In this document: piece by piece, positions 1-5,838 of the stretch | Layout: each line of letters opens with the position of its first letter | Numbering within the stretch: position 1 is the stretch's first letter | Source: Clostridia bacterium | GTDB taxonomy: Bacteria; Bacillota_A; Clostridia; Peptostreptococcales; JAAYPU01 | NCBI GenBank assembly: GCA_022360735.1 | Contig: JAKSCF010000545.1 | Location: 1-8,809 of the forward strand | Reading direction: 5' to 3' | Length of the DNA stretch: 8,809 nt | Notes under the pieces: model-generated | The model's input: the letters and a program-made list of their open reading frames with translations, nothing else | The model's database searches: none | What the model was told of the DNA's origin: nothing | Translations under genes and position numbers: made by a program

Positions 1-707
1 ACATTTTCCATCAAGAAAATATCGTATGCAGGTTCTTCATAGGGGTGTGCTTCCAGCATTTCCTTAATCACCTTTTTTAGTTTGCTTTCCGGTACAATAC
101 TTTCTAATTTGTATTCGTCAACATAGCTGAGTTCATTGTTGTGGCCAATATAAGGTGCTGCATCATCTAAGGGCATAAATGTCCCTACACCTTGTGAACA
201 AAAACTACAATATTTATAGTCATTTATATCCCCGGCACCTGCTTGAAAGAAGCTGTTTCTTACAGGCTCTAAAGCTTCTTTAGGGACATAAACAATGATT
301 TTAAAGAATTTTTCACCTTTTTGCTCTTCAATAGTGGATACCTCACTTATATTAAGCAGTTTTGCCAAATAGTCGTTATTGCCCCCTATGACAGAATCAA
401 AGGAGGTATGAGAGGAATAGACAGAAATATTGTTTTGTATGAGTTTAACAATAGTCCTCCCTGTCCAATCTTTTTGAATACTTTGAATAGGAGAAAAAAT
501 TAATGGATGATGTGTAATGATCATATCTGCTTTTTTATCAATAGCCTCTTTAATGATTTCATCTGTTATTTCCATACATACTAATATCTTTTCAAATTTT
601 TCATTATGTGTATCAATTTGCACACCGCCATTATCCCATTTTTCAGCTAACTTTTCAGGTGCTATGTCATTCATGCATTGTAAGAATTGATCAATGGTTA
701 CGGACAT
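1..707 (-). CDS. yqfO: Nif3-like dinuclear metal centre protein (YqfO type), C-terminus beyond window edge
   Basis: My own minus-strand translation from the ATG at 705-707 stays open for 235 codons to the window edge, so only the N-terminal part is seen. Family hallmarks are WDNGGVQI (residues 24-31), the metal-binding THHPLIF (65-71) and HTSFDSVIGGNND (100-112); H66, H67, H100 and D104 are the expected ligands. Residues about 124-235 form the PII/CutA-like domain inserted in long YqfO-type members, with VYVPKEAL, AGAGDINDYKYCSF, GVGTFMPL and the typical HPYEEPAYDI. The closing Nif3 half, with the remaining ligands, lies outside. Nif3 proteins form hexameric toroids with two metals per subunit; the cellular role is not settled, and the database name GTP cyclohydrolase 1 type 2 is not proof of activity. 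The gene overlaps trmK by 17 bases and follows a GGAGG site, which suggests translational coupling. The identification is firm; the function is not. Confidence 0.95.
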   Translation of the reverse strand, partial: MSVTIDQFLQCMNDIAPEKLAEKWDNGGVQIDTHNEKFEKILVCMEITDEIIKEAIDKKADMIITHHPLIFSPIQSIQKDWTGRTIVKLIQNNISVYSSHTSFDSVIGGNNDYLAKLLNISEVSTIEEQKGEKFFKIIVYVPKEALEPVRNSFFQAGAGDINDYKYCSFCSQGVGTFMPLDDAAPYIGHNNELSYVDEYKLESIVPESKLKKVIKEMLEAHPYEEPAYDIFLMEN

Positions 708-1395
708 AATCTAAAACCTCCTTAAGCTTTTTTATGCGTTCTTTTGATAATTGATATTGATTTTGTGATCTCTTTGAATCATTTTGTGATGTTGTTTTTA
801 GAATACTTTTCTCTACATTAATTTTTCGTGTAATAAAGCTTTCCAGCAACGGGTCTTTTTTCTCAATCAGTTTTTTACCGATTTCATAATAAATCTGTTC
901 TGTCGGCTGCCCTTCCCCTGGTACAGCCACAATAATCTCACAAATAAATTTACCTTCTATAACAAGAGATTCATCTAAAATTTCAAATCCATTTGATAGA
1001 AGCCACTCCCTTAGCTTATCTTGAGCGTTTCGAGGCTGCAGGATAAGCTTTTTTAATGCTTTGGTCTTGTTCATGTCGTATGACAAGATATCTTTTATCA
1101 GCAACCCGCCCATACCTGCAATGACAATGGTGTCAACTTCTCCGGTTTTAACCGGTTTTAATCCATCGCCAATTCTGGCATCATAATGATTTTGGGGTAT
1201 ATGATGTTGTCTGAGATTCCTCACTGCTATTTCCATGGGGCCTTTATTGATATCTGTTAATATTAATTTATCGGAAATATTTTTCTGATATATGTAAATG
1301 GGTATATATCCGTGATCGGTTCCGATATCTGCTACCTTTTCTCCTTTTTGAATATGATTGGCTATTACTTGCAATCGGTCGGTTAAACGAATCAT
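691..1395 (-). CDS. trmK: tRNA (adenine22-N1)-methyltransferase TrmK
   Basis: A 234-residue cytoplasmic SAM-dependent methyltransferase, predicted to place m1A at position 22 of tRNAs, as its B. subtilis homologue TrmK (YqfN) does. The N-terminal Rossmann domain shows motif I VADIGTDHGY (residues 21-30), the acidic residue after the second strand in LTDIN (46-50), RIGDGL (74-79) and the family signature VIAGMGG (91-97), followed by LILQPR (117-122). The C-terminal part from about 165 is charged and helical, consistent with the coiled-coil domain of TrmK. Length is normal. The ATG at 1393-1395 follows GAGGAGA (1402-1408) at 6 bases, a strong site. It lies downstream of rpoD on the same strand, separated by a hairpin with a short T-run, and its 3' end overlaps the nif3-like gene. 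This rpoD-trmK-nif3 order also occurs in Bacillus (sigA-trmK-yqfO), which supports the call. Confidence 0.96.
   Translation of the reverse strand: MIRLTDRLQVIANHIQKGEKVADIGTDHGYIPIYIYQKNISDKLILTDINKGPMEIAVRNLRQHHIPQNHYDARIGDGLKPVKTGEVDTIVIAGMGGLLIKDILSYDMNKTKALKKLILQPRNAQDKLREWLLSNGFEILDESLVIEGKFICEIIVAVPGEGQPTEQIYYEIGKKLIEKKDPLLESFITRKINVEKSILKTTSQNDSKRSQNQYQLSKERIKKLKEVLDYVRNH
717..721 (-). promoter_or_regulatory. Shine-Dalgarno site of the nif3-like gene, inside trmK
   Basis: On the minus strand GGAGG lies 9 bases before the ATG at 705-707. It sits inside the 3' end of trmK, so ribosomes finishing trmK pass over it. It fixes the start of the nif3-like gene and the 17-base overlap. Confidence 0.85.
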
Positions 1396-1411
1396 TTTAT
1401 TTCTCCTCTTT

Positions 1412-1436
1412 GGACGGCCGCGGGGAACCGGCCCTG
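1412..1436 (-). repeat. GC-rich imperfect inverted repeat in the trmK leader
   Basis: A short, almost entirely G+C stretch in an otherwise AT-rich sequence. GGCCG at 1416-1420 can pair with CGGCC at 1429-1433 around an 8-base loop. It lies just upstream of the trmK Shine-Dalgarno site and downstream of the hairpin that follows rpoD, so it would be in the 5' leader of a trmK-nif3 message. No known element is recognised. It could be an RNA hairpin, a processing site or a copy of a dispersed repeat. Confidence 0.4.
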
Positions 1437-1463
1437 CATTCCTATATTTTTTGAAGTGACACT

Positions 1464-1489
1464 AAAAAGAATCTTCATTAGAAGATTCT
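1464..1489 (-). terminator. probable intrinsic terminator after rpoD
   Basis: Read on the minus strand, a perfect 9-bp stem (1481-1489 with 1468-1476) closes a 4-base loop and runs straight into a T-run complementary to A1464-A1468. It starts 31 bases past the rpoD stop. The stem is AT-rich and the T-run is only about five bases, so termination may be partial. That would lower rather than abolish read-through into trmK. The plus-strand side has no T-run after the stem, so it should act in one direction only. Confidence 0.6.
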
Positions 1490-1520
1490 CCGGTTGATCT
1501 TTGAAAACATAGAAATGTAT

Positions 1521-2642
1521 TTATTCTAAGTAATCTTTTAATTTTTTACTCCTGCTTGGATGTCTCAGTTTTCTCAATGCTTTGGCTTCAATTTGTCTAA
1601 TTCTCTCGCGTGTAACATCGAATCTTCTTCCTACTTCTTCTAATGTTCTTGCTCGTCCATCTTCAAGGCCGAAACGAAGTTTTAAAACATTTTGTTCACG
1701 CTCCGTTAAGGTATCCAATACTTCTATCAGCTGTTCTTTTAACATTGAAAATGCTGCTGCTTCTGCCGGTGCAGGAACATCCTCATCAGGGATAAAATCA
1801 CCAAGATGGCTGTCTTCTTCTTCACCTATTGGTGTTTCTAATGAAACAGGCTCTTGCGCAATTTTTAAGATTTCCCTTACTTTATCTTCCGGTAAATCCA
1901 TTTCTATTGCAATCTCATCAGGACGTGGTTCTCGACCATATTCCTGAAGCAATTGCCGTGATACTCTAATGAGTTTATTAATCGTTTCAACCATGTGGAC
2001 CGGTATTCGAATGGTCCTGGCTTGATCGGCAATAGCTCTTGTAATGGCTTGCCTGATCCACCAAGTGGCATAAGTACTAAACTTGTATCCTTTTCTCCAA
2101 TCAAACTTATCCACTGCTTTAATGAGTCCCAAATTCCCTTCTTGAATCAGGTCTAAAAACAGCATACCTCTTCCCACGTAGCGTTTTGCTATGCTGACAA
2201 CCAGCCTCAGATTGGCTTCACATAGTTTTTGTTTAGCGTCGTCGTCTCCCATTTCCATTTTTTTTGCTAGATTTATTTCTTCGGTTGCAGATAATAACGG
2301 CACCTTGCCAATCTCTTTTAAATACATTCTTACAGGGTCATCAACACTTATTCCTTTAGGGATGCTGAATTCTAAATCAATATCATCCACATCAACTTCT
2401 ACATCTTCTTCCTCGTCAGCCGGCATCATTATACTATCTTCCGATACGATTTCGATACCCATGGATGCCAATGAATCATATAACTCATCCATCTGGTCTT
2501 TATCAAGTTCAATATTCTCCAGATAGTCACCTATTTCTTTATAAGTGATAACACCTTTTTGCTTAACTTTATCCAAAAAACCTTGGATTAAGACAGCTTT
2601 ATTATTGTTATCTATATTGTTATTATTGTTCTCAATACTCAT
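1521..2642 (-). CDS. rpoD: RNA polymerase primary sigma factor (sigma A / RpoD)
   Basis: A 373-residue housekeeping sigma factor that directs RNA polymerase to -35/-10 promoters. After a short asparagine-rich start, residues about 15-65 look like region 1.1 and are followed by a very acidic linker (66-92). Region 1.2 begins at [11 protein letters not shown] (102-112). Region 2 covers about 137-207 with the RpoD box [18 protein letters not shown] (164-181) and the -10-reading helix [10 protein letters not shown] (191-200). Region 3 is about 216-292. Region 4 is about 302-365, with the -35-reading helix-turn-helix at 333-356 ([23 protein letters not shown]). The length is typical for Firmicutes, which lack the large non-conserved insert of proteobacterial RpoD. 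The ATG at 2640-2642 lies 23 bases after the dnaG stop, so the two genes form an operon. The ribosome site is weak, which may link its translation to dnaG. Confidence 0.99.
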   Translation of the reverse strand: MSIENNNNNIDNNNKAVLIQGFLDKVKQKGVITYKEIGDYLENIELDKDQMDELYDSLASMGIEIVSEDSIMMPADEEEDVEVDVDDIDLEFSIPKGISVDDPVRMYLKEIGKVPLLSATEEINLAKKMEMGDDDAKQKLCEANLRLVVSIAKRYVGRGMLFLDLIQEGNLGLIKAVDKFDWRKGYKFSTYATWWIRQAITRAIADQARTIRIPVHMVETINKLIRVSRQLLQEYGREPRPDEIAIEMDLPEDKVREILKIAQEPVSLETPIGEEEDSHLGDFIPDEDVPAPAEAAAFSMLKEQLIEVLDTLTEREQNVLKLRFGLEDGRARTLEEVGRRFDVTRERIRQIEAKALRKLRHPSRSKKLKDYLE

Positions 2643-2649
2643 TTAGAAA

Positions 2650-2660
2650 CTTCCCTTCCC
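2650..2660 (-). promoter_or_regulatory. weak purine-rich ribosome binding site of rpoD
   Basis: The minus strand reads GGGAAGGGAAG in the 23-base gap between dnaG and rpoD, ending 7 bases before the ATG. There is no GGAGG core, unlike trmK and the nif3-like gene. Only AAGGG matches the anti-Shine-Dalgarno well, at about 10 bases from the start. Confidence 0.5.
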
Positions 2661-2665
2661 TGGAA

Positions 2666-4429
2666 TTACTTTATAAGTTTTTTTTGTATATCTACCAATT
2701 CTTGAGTTAATTGGTCAATACGAATTTTATCTTCATCTTCATTTAATATTTGTAAAATTTTTAATATATCTTCTTGTCTTTTCTTTAGTCTGTCGATTTT
2801 TATTTTGTTTATACAGTCTTGAAAAATAACCTCTTCTTTGCCACCCAGTTGAATATCATTTAAAATTGCTTCCAGTTCATTTATATCTTCTTCTTCGCTT
2901 AAAGCATCCTTAAGCTTAGCTATATCAATCTCTTCATCTTCACGATATAATTCAATAATTAAAGAAAACATTCTTTGATGCATTGGATCTGCAAAAATAT
3001 CCGTGGATTCTTTTATTTTAGGAACAAATTCACTTCTTGTTACGATTAATTTAATGAGTGTTTTTTCAAAAAAGTCATTCTTCCCAAATGGTTTTTTGGG
3101 ACTCAGTTGTTGCTTTGCATCATTACTCGGAATAATAATCTTACTGTCGTTTTTATTATTACCATTAATTTCTAATTTAATAGCACTTTCAGAAATTTTA
3201 GTCTCAGCCGCAATCTTGTGTAAATAGGCATCTACTTCAATATGACTTTTGACTTTACTTAAAACTTTTGCAACTTCTTTTACAAAATCTACTCGTCCAT
3301 CCATGATGGATAAATCGTGCTGTTCTCTTAATTTCTTAATTTTATATTCGATAATAGGAACAGCATTTTTAATGCAATCTTTAAAGCTTTTTACACCGTA
3401 AGCTTTAACATATTCATCTGGATCTTTTGAGCCTTCCATTTGCAAAATTTTTACTTTACAGCCTGCCTCATAAAGAATATCCATACCTCTAAAAGCTGCA
3501 GCTTGCCCGGCTTCATCTGAATCATAGGCTACTATGACATTGTGTGTATAACGCTTTATCACTTGAGCTTGATTTATGGTTAGCGCAGTACCAAGTGAGG
3601 CACCAACATTTTTGATCCCTTTACTATATAGAGATATGACATCCATATATCCCTCTACAATAATGATATAATCATGCTTTTGAATGTCTTGCCGAGATAA
3701 GTTTAAACCGTATAAATTGTTTTTCTTTTGGAATACAATTGATTCAGGAGAGTTTAGATATTTAGGAGTAGAATCATCAATAGCACGTCCGCCAAAGCCA
3801 ATGACTTTACCTCTGGTATTGATTATAGGAAAAATTACTCTATTTCTAAATTTGTCGTAATATCTTTCTTTACTAAAAGAAACTAACCCTAAATCCAGCA
3901 GTATTTTCTCATCAATATTTTTGCTTTTTAAATATTTATATAAATGATCCCAGCTTTTTTCAGCATATCCTAATCCAAATTTCTTTATTATACTAGGTTC
4001 TAAACCTCTTGAATGCAAATACCTGTTTCCATTATTCTCTTTTGAATTCAGATTATTATAAAAAAACAATGCAGCATCTCTGTTAATCTGATATAGTTGC
4101 TGTTTTTTCTTTTCGTTGGTAGACCCAGAGTGCTCTTTTAATTCAATACCGCATTCTTTTGCCAGTCGTTCAATGGTTTCAATAAAATCAATATTTTCAA
4201 TACGCTTTAAAAATTCAATAACGTCTCCTGTCGCACCACATCCAAAACACGTAAATATTTGTTTATCTTCTGAAACTACAAAAGAGGGCGATTTTTCACT
4301 ATGAAAAGGGCAAAGCCCTTTATAGTTATTGCCCGTACGTTTAATATTAACATACTTTCCAACAACATCTACGATATTAGTTCGTGATTTTATCTCGTCG
4401 ATGATTGCTTCACTTAAAACACTGTGCAT
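2666..4429 (-). CDS. dnaG: DNA primase DnaG
   Basis: A 587-residue primase that makes the RNA primers for DNA replication and works with the replicative helicase. Numbering is from the ATG at 4427-4429. The N-terminal zinc-binding domain has C40, H43, C61 and C64 (CPFH...CFGC). The RNA-polymerase basic motif is in KFRNRVIFPI (193-202). The Toprim core carries the catalytic EGYMD (E259-D263) and the metal-binding DSDEAG (D303 and D305), followed by DPDEYV (337-342). Residues from about 450 to the end form the helical helicase-interaction region. All key residues are present and the length is normal. A TTG directly before the ATG (4430-4432) would add one residue. I prefer the ATG because GGGGAA (4435-4440) lies 5 bases from it but only 2 from the TTG. 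The gene precedes rpoD by 23 bases in the classic dnaG-rpoD operon. Confidence 0.99.
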   Translation of the reverse strand: MHSVLSEAIIDEIKSRTNIVDVVGKYVNIKRTGNNYKGLCPFHSEKSPSFVVSEDKQIFTCFGCGATGDVIEFLKRIENIDFIETIERLAKECGIELKEHSGSTNEKKKQQLYQINRDAALFFYNNLNSKENNGNRYLHSRGLEPSIIKKFGLGYAEKSWDHLYKYLKSKNIDEKILLDLGLVSFSKERYYDKFRNRVIFPIINTRGKVIGFGGRAIDDSTPKYLNSPESIVFQKKNNLYGLNLSRQDIQKHDYIIIVEGYMDVISLYSKGIKNVGASLGTALTINQAQVIKRYTHNVIVAYDSDEAGQAAAFRGMDILYEAGCKVKILQMEGSKDPDEYVKAYGVKSFKDCIKNAVPIIEYKIKKLREQHDLSIMDGRVDFVKEVAKVLSKVKSHIEVDAYLHKIAAETKISESAIKLEINGNNKNDSKIIIPSNDAKQQLSPKKPFGKNDFFEKTLIKLIVTRSEFVPKIKESTDIFADPMHQRMFSLIIELYREDEEIDIAKLKDALSEEEDINELEAILNDIQLGGKEEVIFQDCINKIKIDRLKKRQEDILKILQILNEDEDKIRIDQLTQELVDIQKKLIK

Positions 4430-4434
4430 CAAAA

Positions 4435-4440
4435 TTCCCC
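4435..4440 (-). promoter_or_regulatory. Shine-Dalgarno site of dnaG, favouring the ATG start
   Basis: GGGGAA on the minus strand lies 5 bases upstream of the ATG at 4427-4429 and only 2 bases upstream of the in-frame TTG at 4430-4432. The spacing supports the ATG. The site is G-rich rather than GGAGG, so of moderate strength. Confidence 0.6.
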
Positions 4441-4474
4441 ATTAAAAAATTTGTCACATTTTTAAATTCGACAG

Positions 4475-4504
4475 AATATAGTTTTTTCCTTTATTTTTTT
4501 GCAA
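4475..4504 (-). promoter_or_regulatory. candidate sigma A promoter for dnaG-rpoD
   Basis: Minus strand: -35 TTGCAA (4499-4504, 4 of 6 consensus), an 18-base A-rich spacer, and -10 TATATT (4475-4480, 5 of 6). Transcription would begin near 4468, leaving a leader of about 39 bases before dnaG. It lies wholly in the dgt-dnaG gap. AT-rich spacers give chance matches, and no transcript data are available here. Confidence 0.5.
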
Positions 4505-4510
4505 AAAAAT
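4493..4510. repeat. 18-bp perfect A/T palindrome in the dgt-dnaG spacer
   Basis: Seven T then GC then seven A, flanked by A and T, is a perfect palindrome. It overlaps the candidate -35 of dnaG and starts 18 bases after the dgt stop in the reading direction. It is too AT-rich to be a convincing terminator. It may be a bent or melted DNA element, a weak 3' hairpin of dgt, or chance. Confidence 0.45.
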
Positions 4511-4528
4511 TATAATTAATTTATGTAT

Positions 4529-5533
4529 CTATTTCCACCTTTTTGGTATAAAAATTTCTGAAAATACGTTAATAGCATAACGATCCGTCATTCCGGCTAT
4601 TTGGTCTTTTACGATCTCTTCAATTCCCCATTTTTCAATCATTTGATAATATTCGTCAGGCAGCTTATCAGGGTTTTGTAAATAGAAACGATACAATTCT
4701 TTGATAATATGGTCAATTTTATCCATGTCTTCTACTTTTTTCACCACTTGACTGTGGTATACATTTTCAAACATATAGGTTCTTAATTTGTTCTTGTAAT
4801 ATGACATTTCATCACTCATCTTAATTCTAGGTTGACCTTTACTGTTATTAACCACGTCAATAACCAAATTATTAATTCTATCTCTATGAGTTTGGCCCAA
4901 TACCTTAATACAGTCTTGAGGCAAATCATTGTCACTAATAATACCGCCTCTTAAAGCATCATCAATATCGTGGTTAATATATGCTATCCGGTCACTCAGT
5001 TTAACCACTTGGCCTTCCAATGTAAATGGCTCCGTCTCACCGGTGTGATTTAATATACCATCTCGTACTTCAGCAGTGAGATTCATATTTCTTCCCTCAG
5101 AATTTTTCTCTAAGTAATCGACCACTCTTAAGCTCTGTTCATTGTGCTTAAAGCCTTTTGGATGTATGATATCTAAATATTTTTCTCCGCTGTGCCCAAA
5201 GGGCGTATGTCCTAAATCATGTCCCATGGCAATAGCTTCTGTTAAGTCTTCGTTTAAATACAACGCTCTTGAAATCGTTCTGGAAATTTGGGAAACCTCT
5301 AATGTATGTGTTAATCTGGTTCTAAAATGGTCACCTTCAGGCGCTAAAAAAACTTGTGTTTTATGCATTAAGCGTCTAAAGGACTTTGAGTGTATGACCC
5401 TGTCTCTGTCTCGCTGAAAATCTGTTCTAAAGTCGCATTTTTCTTCATGGATTTTTCGACCTTTTGACTCAATGGATTTACATGCATATTCAGATAAATA
5501 ATTTATTTCATGTTTTTCTAGATCTTGTCTCAT
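4529..5533 (-). CDS. dgt: deoxyguanosinetriphosphate triphosphohydrolase-like HD-domain protein (Dgt)
   Basis: A 334-residue HD-superfamily enzyme predicted to split a dNTP into the deoxynucleoside and tripolyphosphate, thereby limiting dNTP pools. Metal ligands expected for the family are H76 (RLTHTLEV), H105 and D106 (GHDLGHTPFGH, 104-114) and D181 (KLSDRIAYINHDIDDA, 178-193). Other family signatures are the N-terminal RDRDRVIHSKSFRRLMHKTQVF (41-62) and the C-terminal MTDRYA (315-320). The length fits the shorter Firmicutes class rather than the longer E. coli enzyme; substrate preference in this class is often broad, so dGTP specificity is not proven. The ATG at 5531-5533 has AGAGGGA (5543-5549) 9 bases upstream. 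It precedes dnaG with a 99-base gap that holds a promoter candidate, and it shares a divergent intergenic region with the exported glycosidase gene. Confidence 0.95.
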   Translation of the reverse strand: MRQDLEKHEINYLSEYACKSIESKGRKIHEEKCDFRTDFQRDRDRVIHSKSFRRLMHKTQVFLAPEGDHFRTRLTHTLEVSQISRTISRALYLNEDLTEAIAMGHDLGHTPFGHSGEKYLDIIHPKGFKHNEQSLRVVDYLEKNSEGRNMNLTAEVRDGILNHTGETEPFTLEGQVVKLSDRIAYINHDIDDALRGGIISDNDLPQDCIKVLGQTHRDRINNLVIDVVNNSKGQPRIKMSDEMSYYKNKLRTYMFENVYHSQVVKKVEDMDKIDHIIKELYRFYLQNPDKLPDEYYQMIEKWGIEEIVKDQIAGMTDRYAINVFSEIFIPKRWK

Positions 5534-5572
5534 TTTATGGTATCCCTCTAATTATATTATTAATTATGAATA

Positions 5573-5594
5573 AATCATTATTCTACAAATGATT
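5573..5594. repeat. 7-bp inverted repeat upstream of dgt
   Basis: AATCATT (5573-5579) and AATGATT (5588-5594) are perfect inverted copies separated by 8 bases, about 40-60 bases upstream of the dgt start. This could be an operator half-site pair or a leader hairpin. In such AT-rich DNA chance is a fair explanation. Confidence 0.3.
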
Positions 5595-5707
5595 ATGATT
5601 TCCTCTATTTTTTTAAATATTCGTTGAACTAGTTTGCAATGTATGGCATTATTACATTCGTCACATTTTTGTAATGAGTTCGTAACTTTTCATTGAGCCT
5701 TTTAAGA

Positions 5708-5713
5708 TATAAT
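5708..5713 (+). promoter_or_regulatory. candidate -10 box of the exported glycosidase gene
   Basis: A perfect TATAAT, 126 bases before the ATG. No good TTGACA-like -35 is found at 16-19 bases upstream (sequence around 5683-5691 is TAACTTTTC). It may need an activator, or be served by an alternative sigma factor, or be fortuitous. The implied transcript start is near 5720. Confidence 0.4.
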
Positions 5714-5722
5714 AAAGATGCG

Positions 5723-5788
5723 TTTTAAATGCCTGGCTGTGTATCGATACAAGATACCGGCTAACCTATAACGGTAGAGTTTTTAAAA
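5723..5788 (+). ncRNA. possible structured 5' leader (three-way-junction shape), class unknown
   Basis: Downstream of the TATAAT box, TTTTAAA (5723-5729) can pair with TTTAAAA (5782-5788) and enclose two hairpins. One is the 12-base palindrome TGTATCGATACA (5740-5751); the other has stem TACCG/CGGTA (5755-5759 with 5772-5776). The stretch is richer in G+C than its surroundings. The layout resembles a small riboswitch-like or attenuator leader, but it does not match the conserved cores of the classes I checked by eye. Stems are short and no covariation is available, so this is a hypothesis. Confidence 0.3.
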
Positions 5789-5823
5789 TCACCAAAACCT
5801 GATTGATCATGGAATTCATTCAG

Positions 5824-5830
5824 AAAGGAG
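5824..5830 (+). promoter_or_regulatory. Shine-Dalgarno site of the exported glycosidase gene
   Basis: AAAGGAG lies 8 bases before the ATG at 5839-5841. It rules out the upstream in-frame TTG (5803) and ATG (5809), which have no such site and would put charged residues ahead of the signal peptide. Confidence 0.85.
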
Positions 5831-5838
5831 CTAAAAAT

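Larger units (their letters stand above)
5534..5838. other. divergent intergenic region between dgt (-) and the exported glycosidase gene (+)
   Basis: This 305-base AT-rich stretch contains no credible coding sequence. From the dgt side it holds the dgt Shine-Dalgarno site (5543-5549), a 7-bp inverted repeat (5573-5594) and a 15-base motif nearly repeated upstream of dnaG (5656-5670). From 5708 on it holds a TATAAT box and a probable structured leader for the plus-strand gene. A minus-strand TTGCAA followed 17 bases later by TTAAAA (5613-5641 region) is the best dgt promoter I could find, and it is weak. Confidence 0.7.

Noticed and set aside
321..503. 60-codon plus-strand frame at the left end
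   Set aside because: It is antisense to the nif3-like gene, whose frame shows clear family motifs across this interval.
1582..2526. Open frames on either strand overlapping rpoD (1582-1947 +, 1904-2104 -, 2191-2526 +)
   Set aside because: They lie wholly inside rpoD, give serine-rich or otherwise unfamiliar products and have no supporting ribosome sites. They are shadows.
4493..4510. Reading the A/T palindrome as a terminator for dgt
   Set aside because: The stem is almost all A-T pairs with no loop outside the GC centre, so a stable RNA hairpin is unlikely.
3003..5417. Plus-strand frames opposite dnaG and dgt (3003-3227, 4116-4304, 5142-5417)
   Set aside because: Antisense shadows of two fully conserved genes, with no motifs of their own.
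5731..5776. Possible c-di-GMP-I (GEMM) riboswitch in the glycosidase leader
   Set aside because: GCCTGGCTG and CCGGCTAACC...GGTAG resemble pieces of the GEMM consensus, but the order is wrong and the essential GACGCAAAGCC-like core is missing.
5803..5838. Longer glycosidase reading frame from TTG at 5803 or ATG at 5809
   Set aside because: Neither has a ribosome site, and the extension would sit ahead of a good signal peptide. AAAGGAG at 5824-5830 points to the ATG at 5839.
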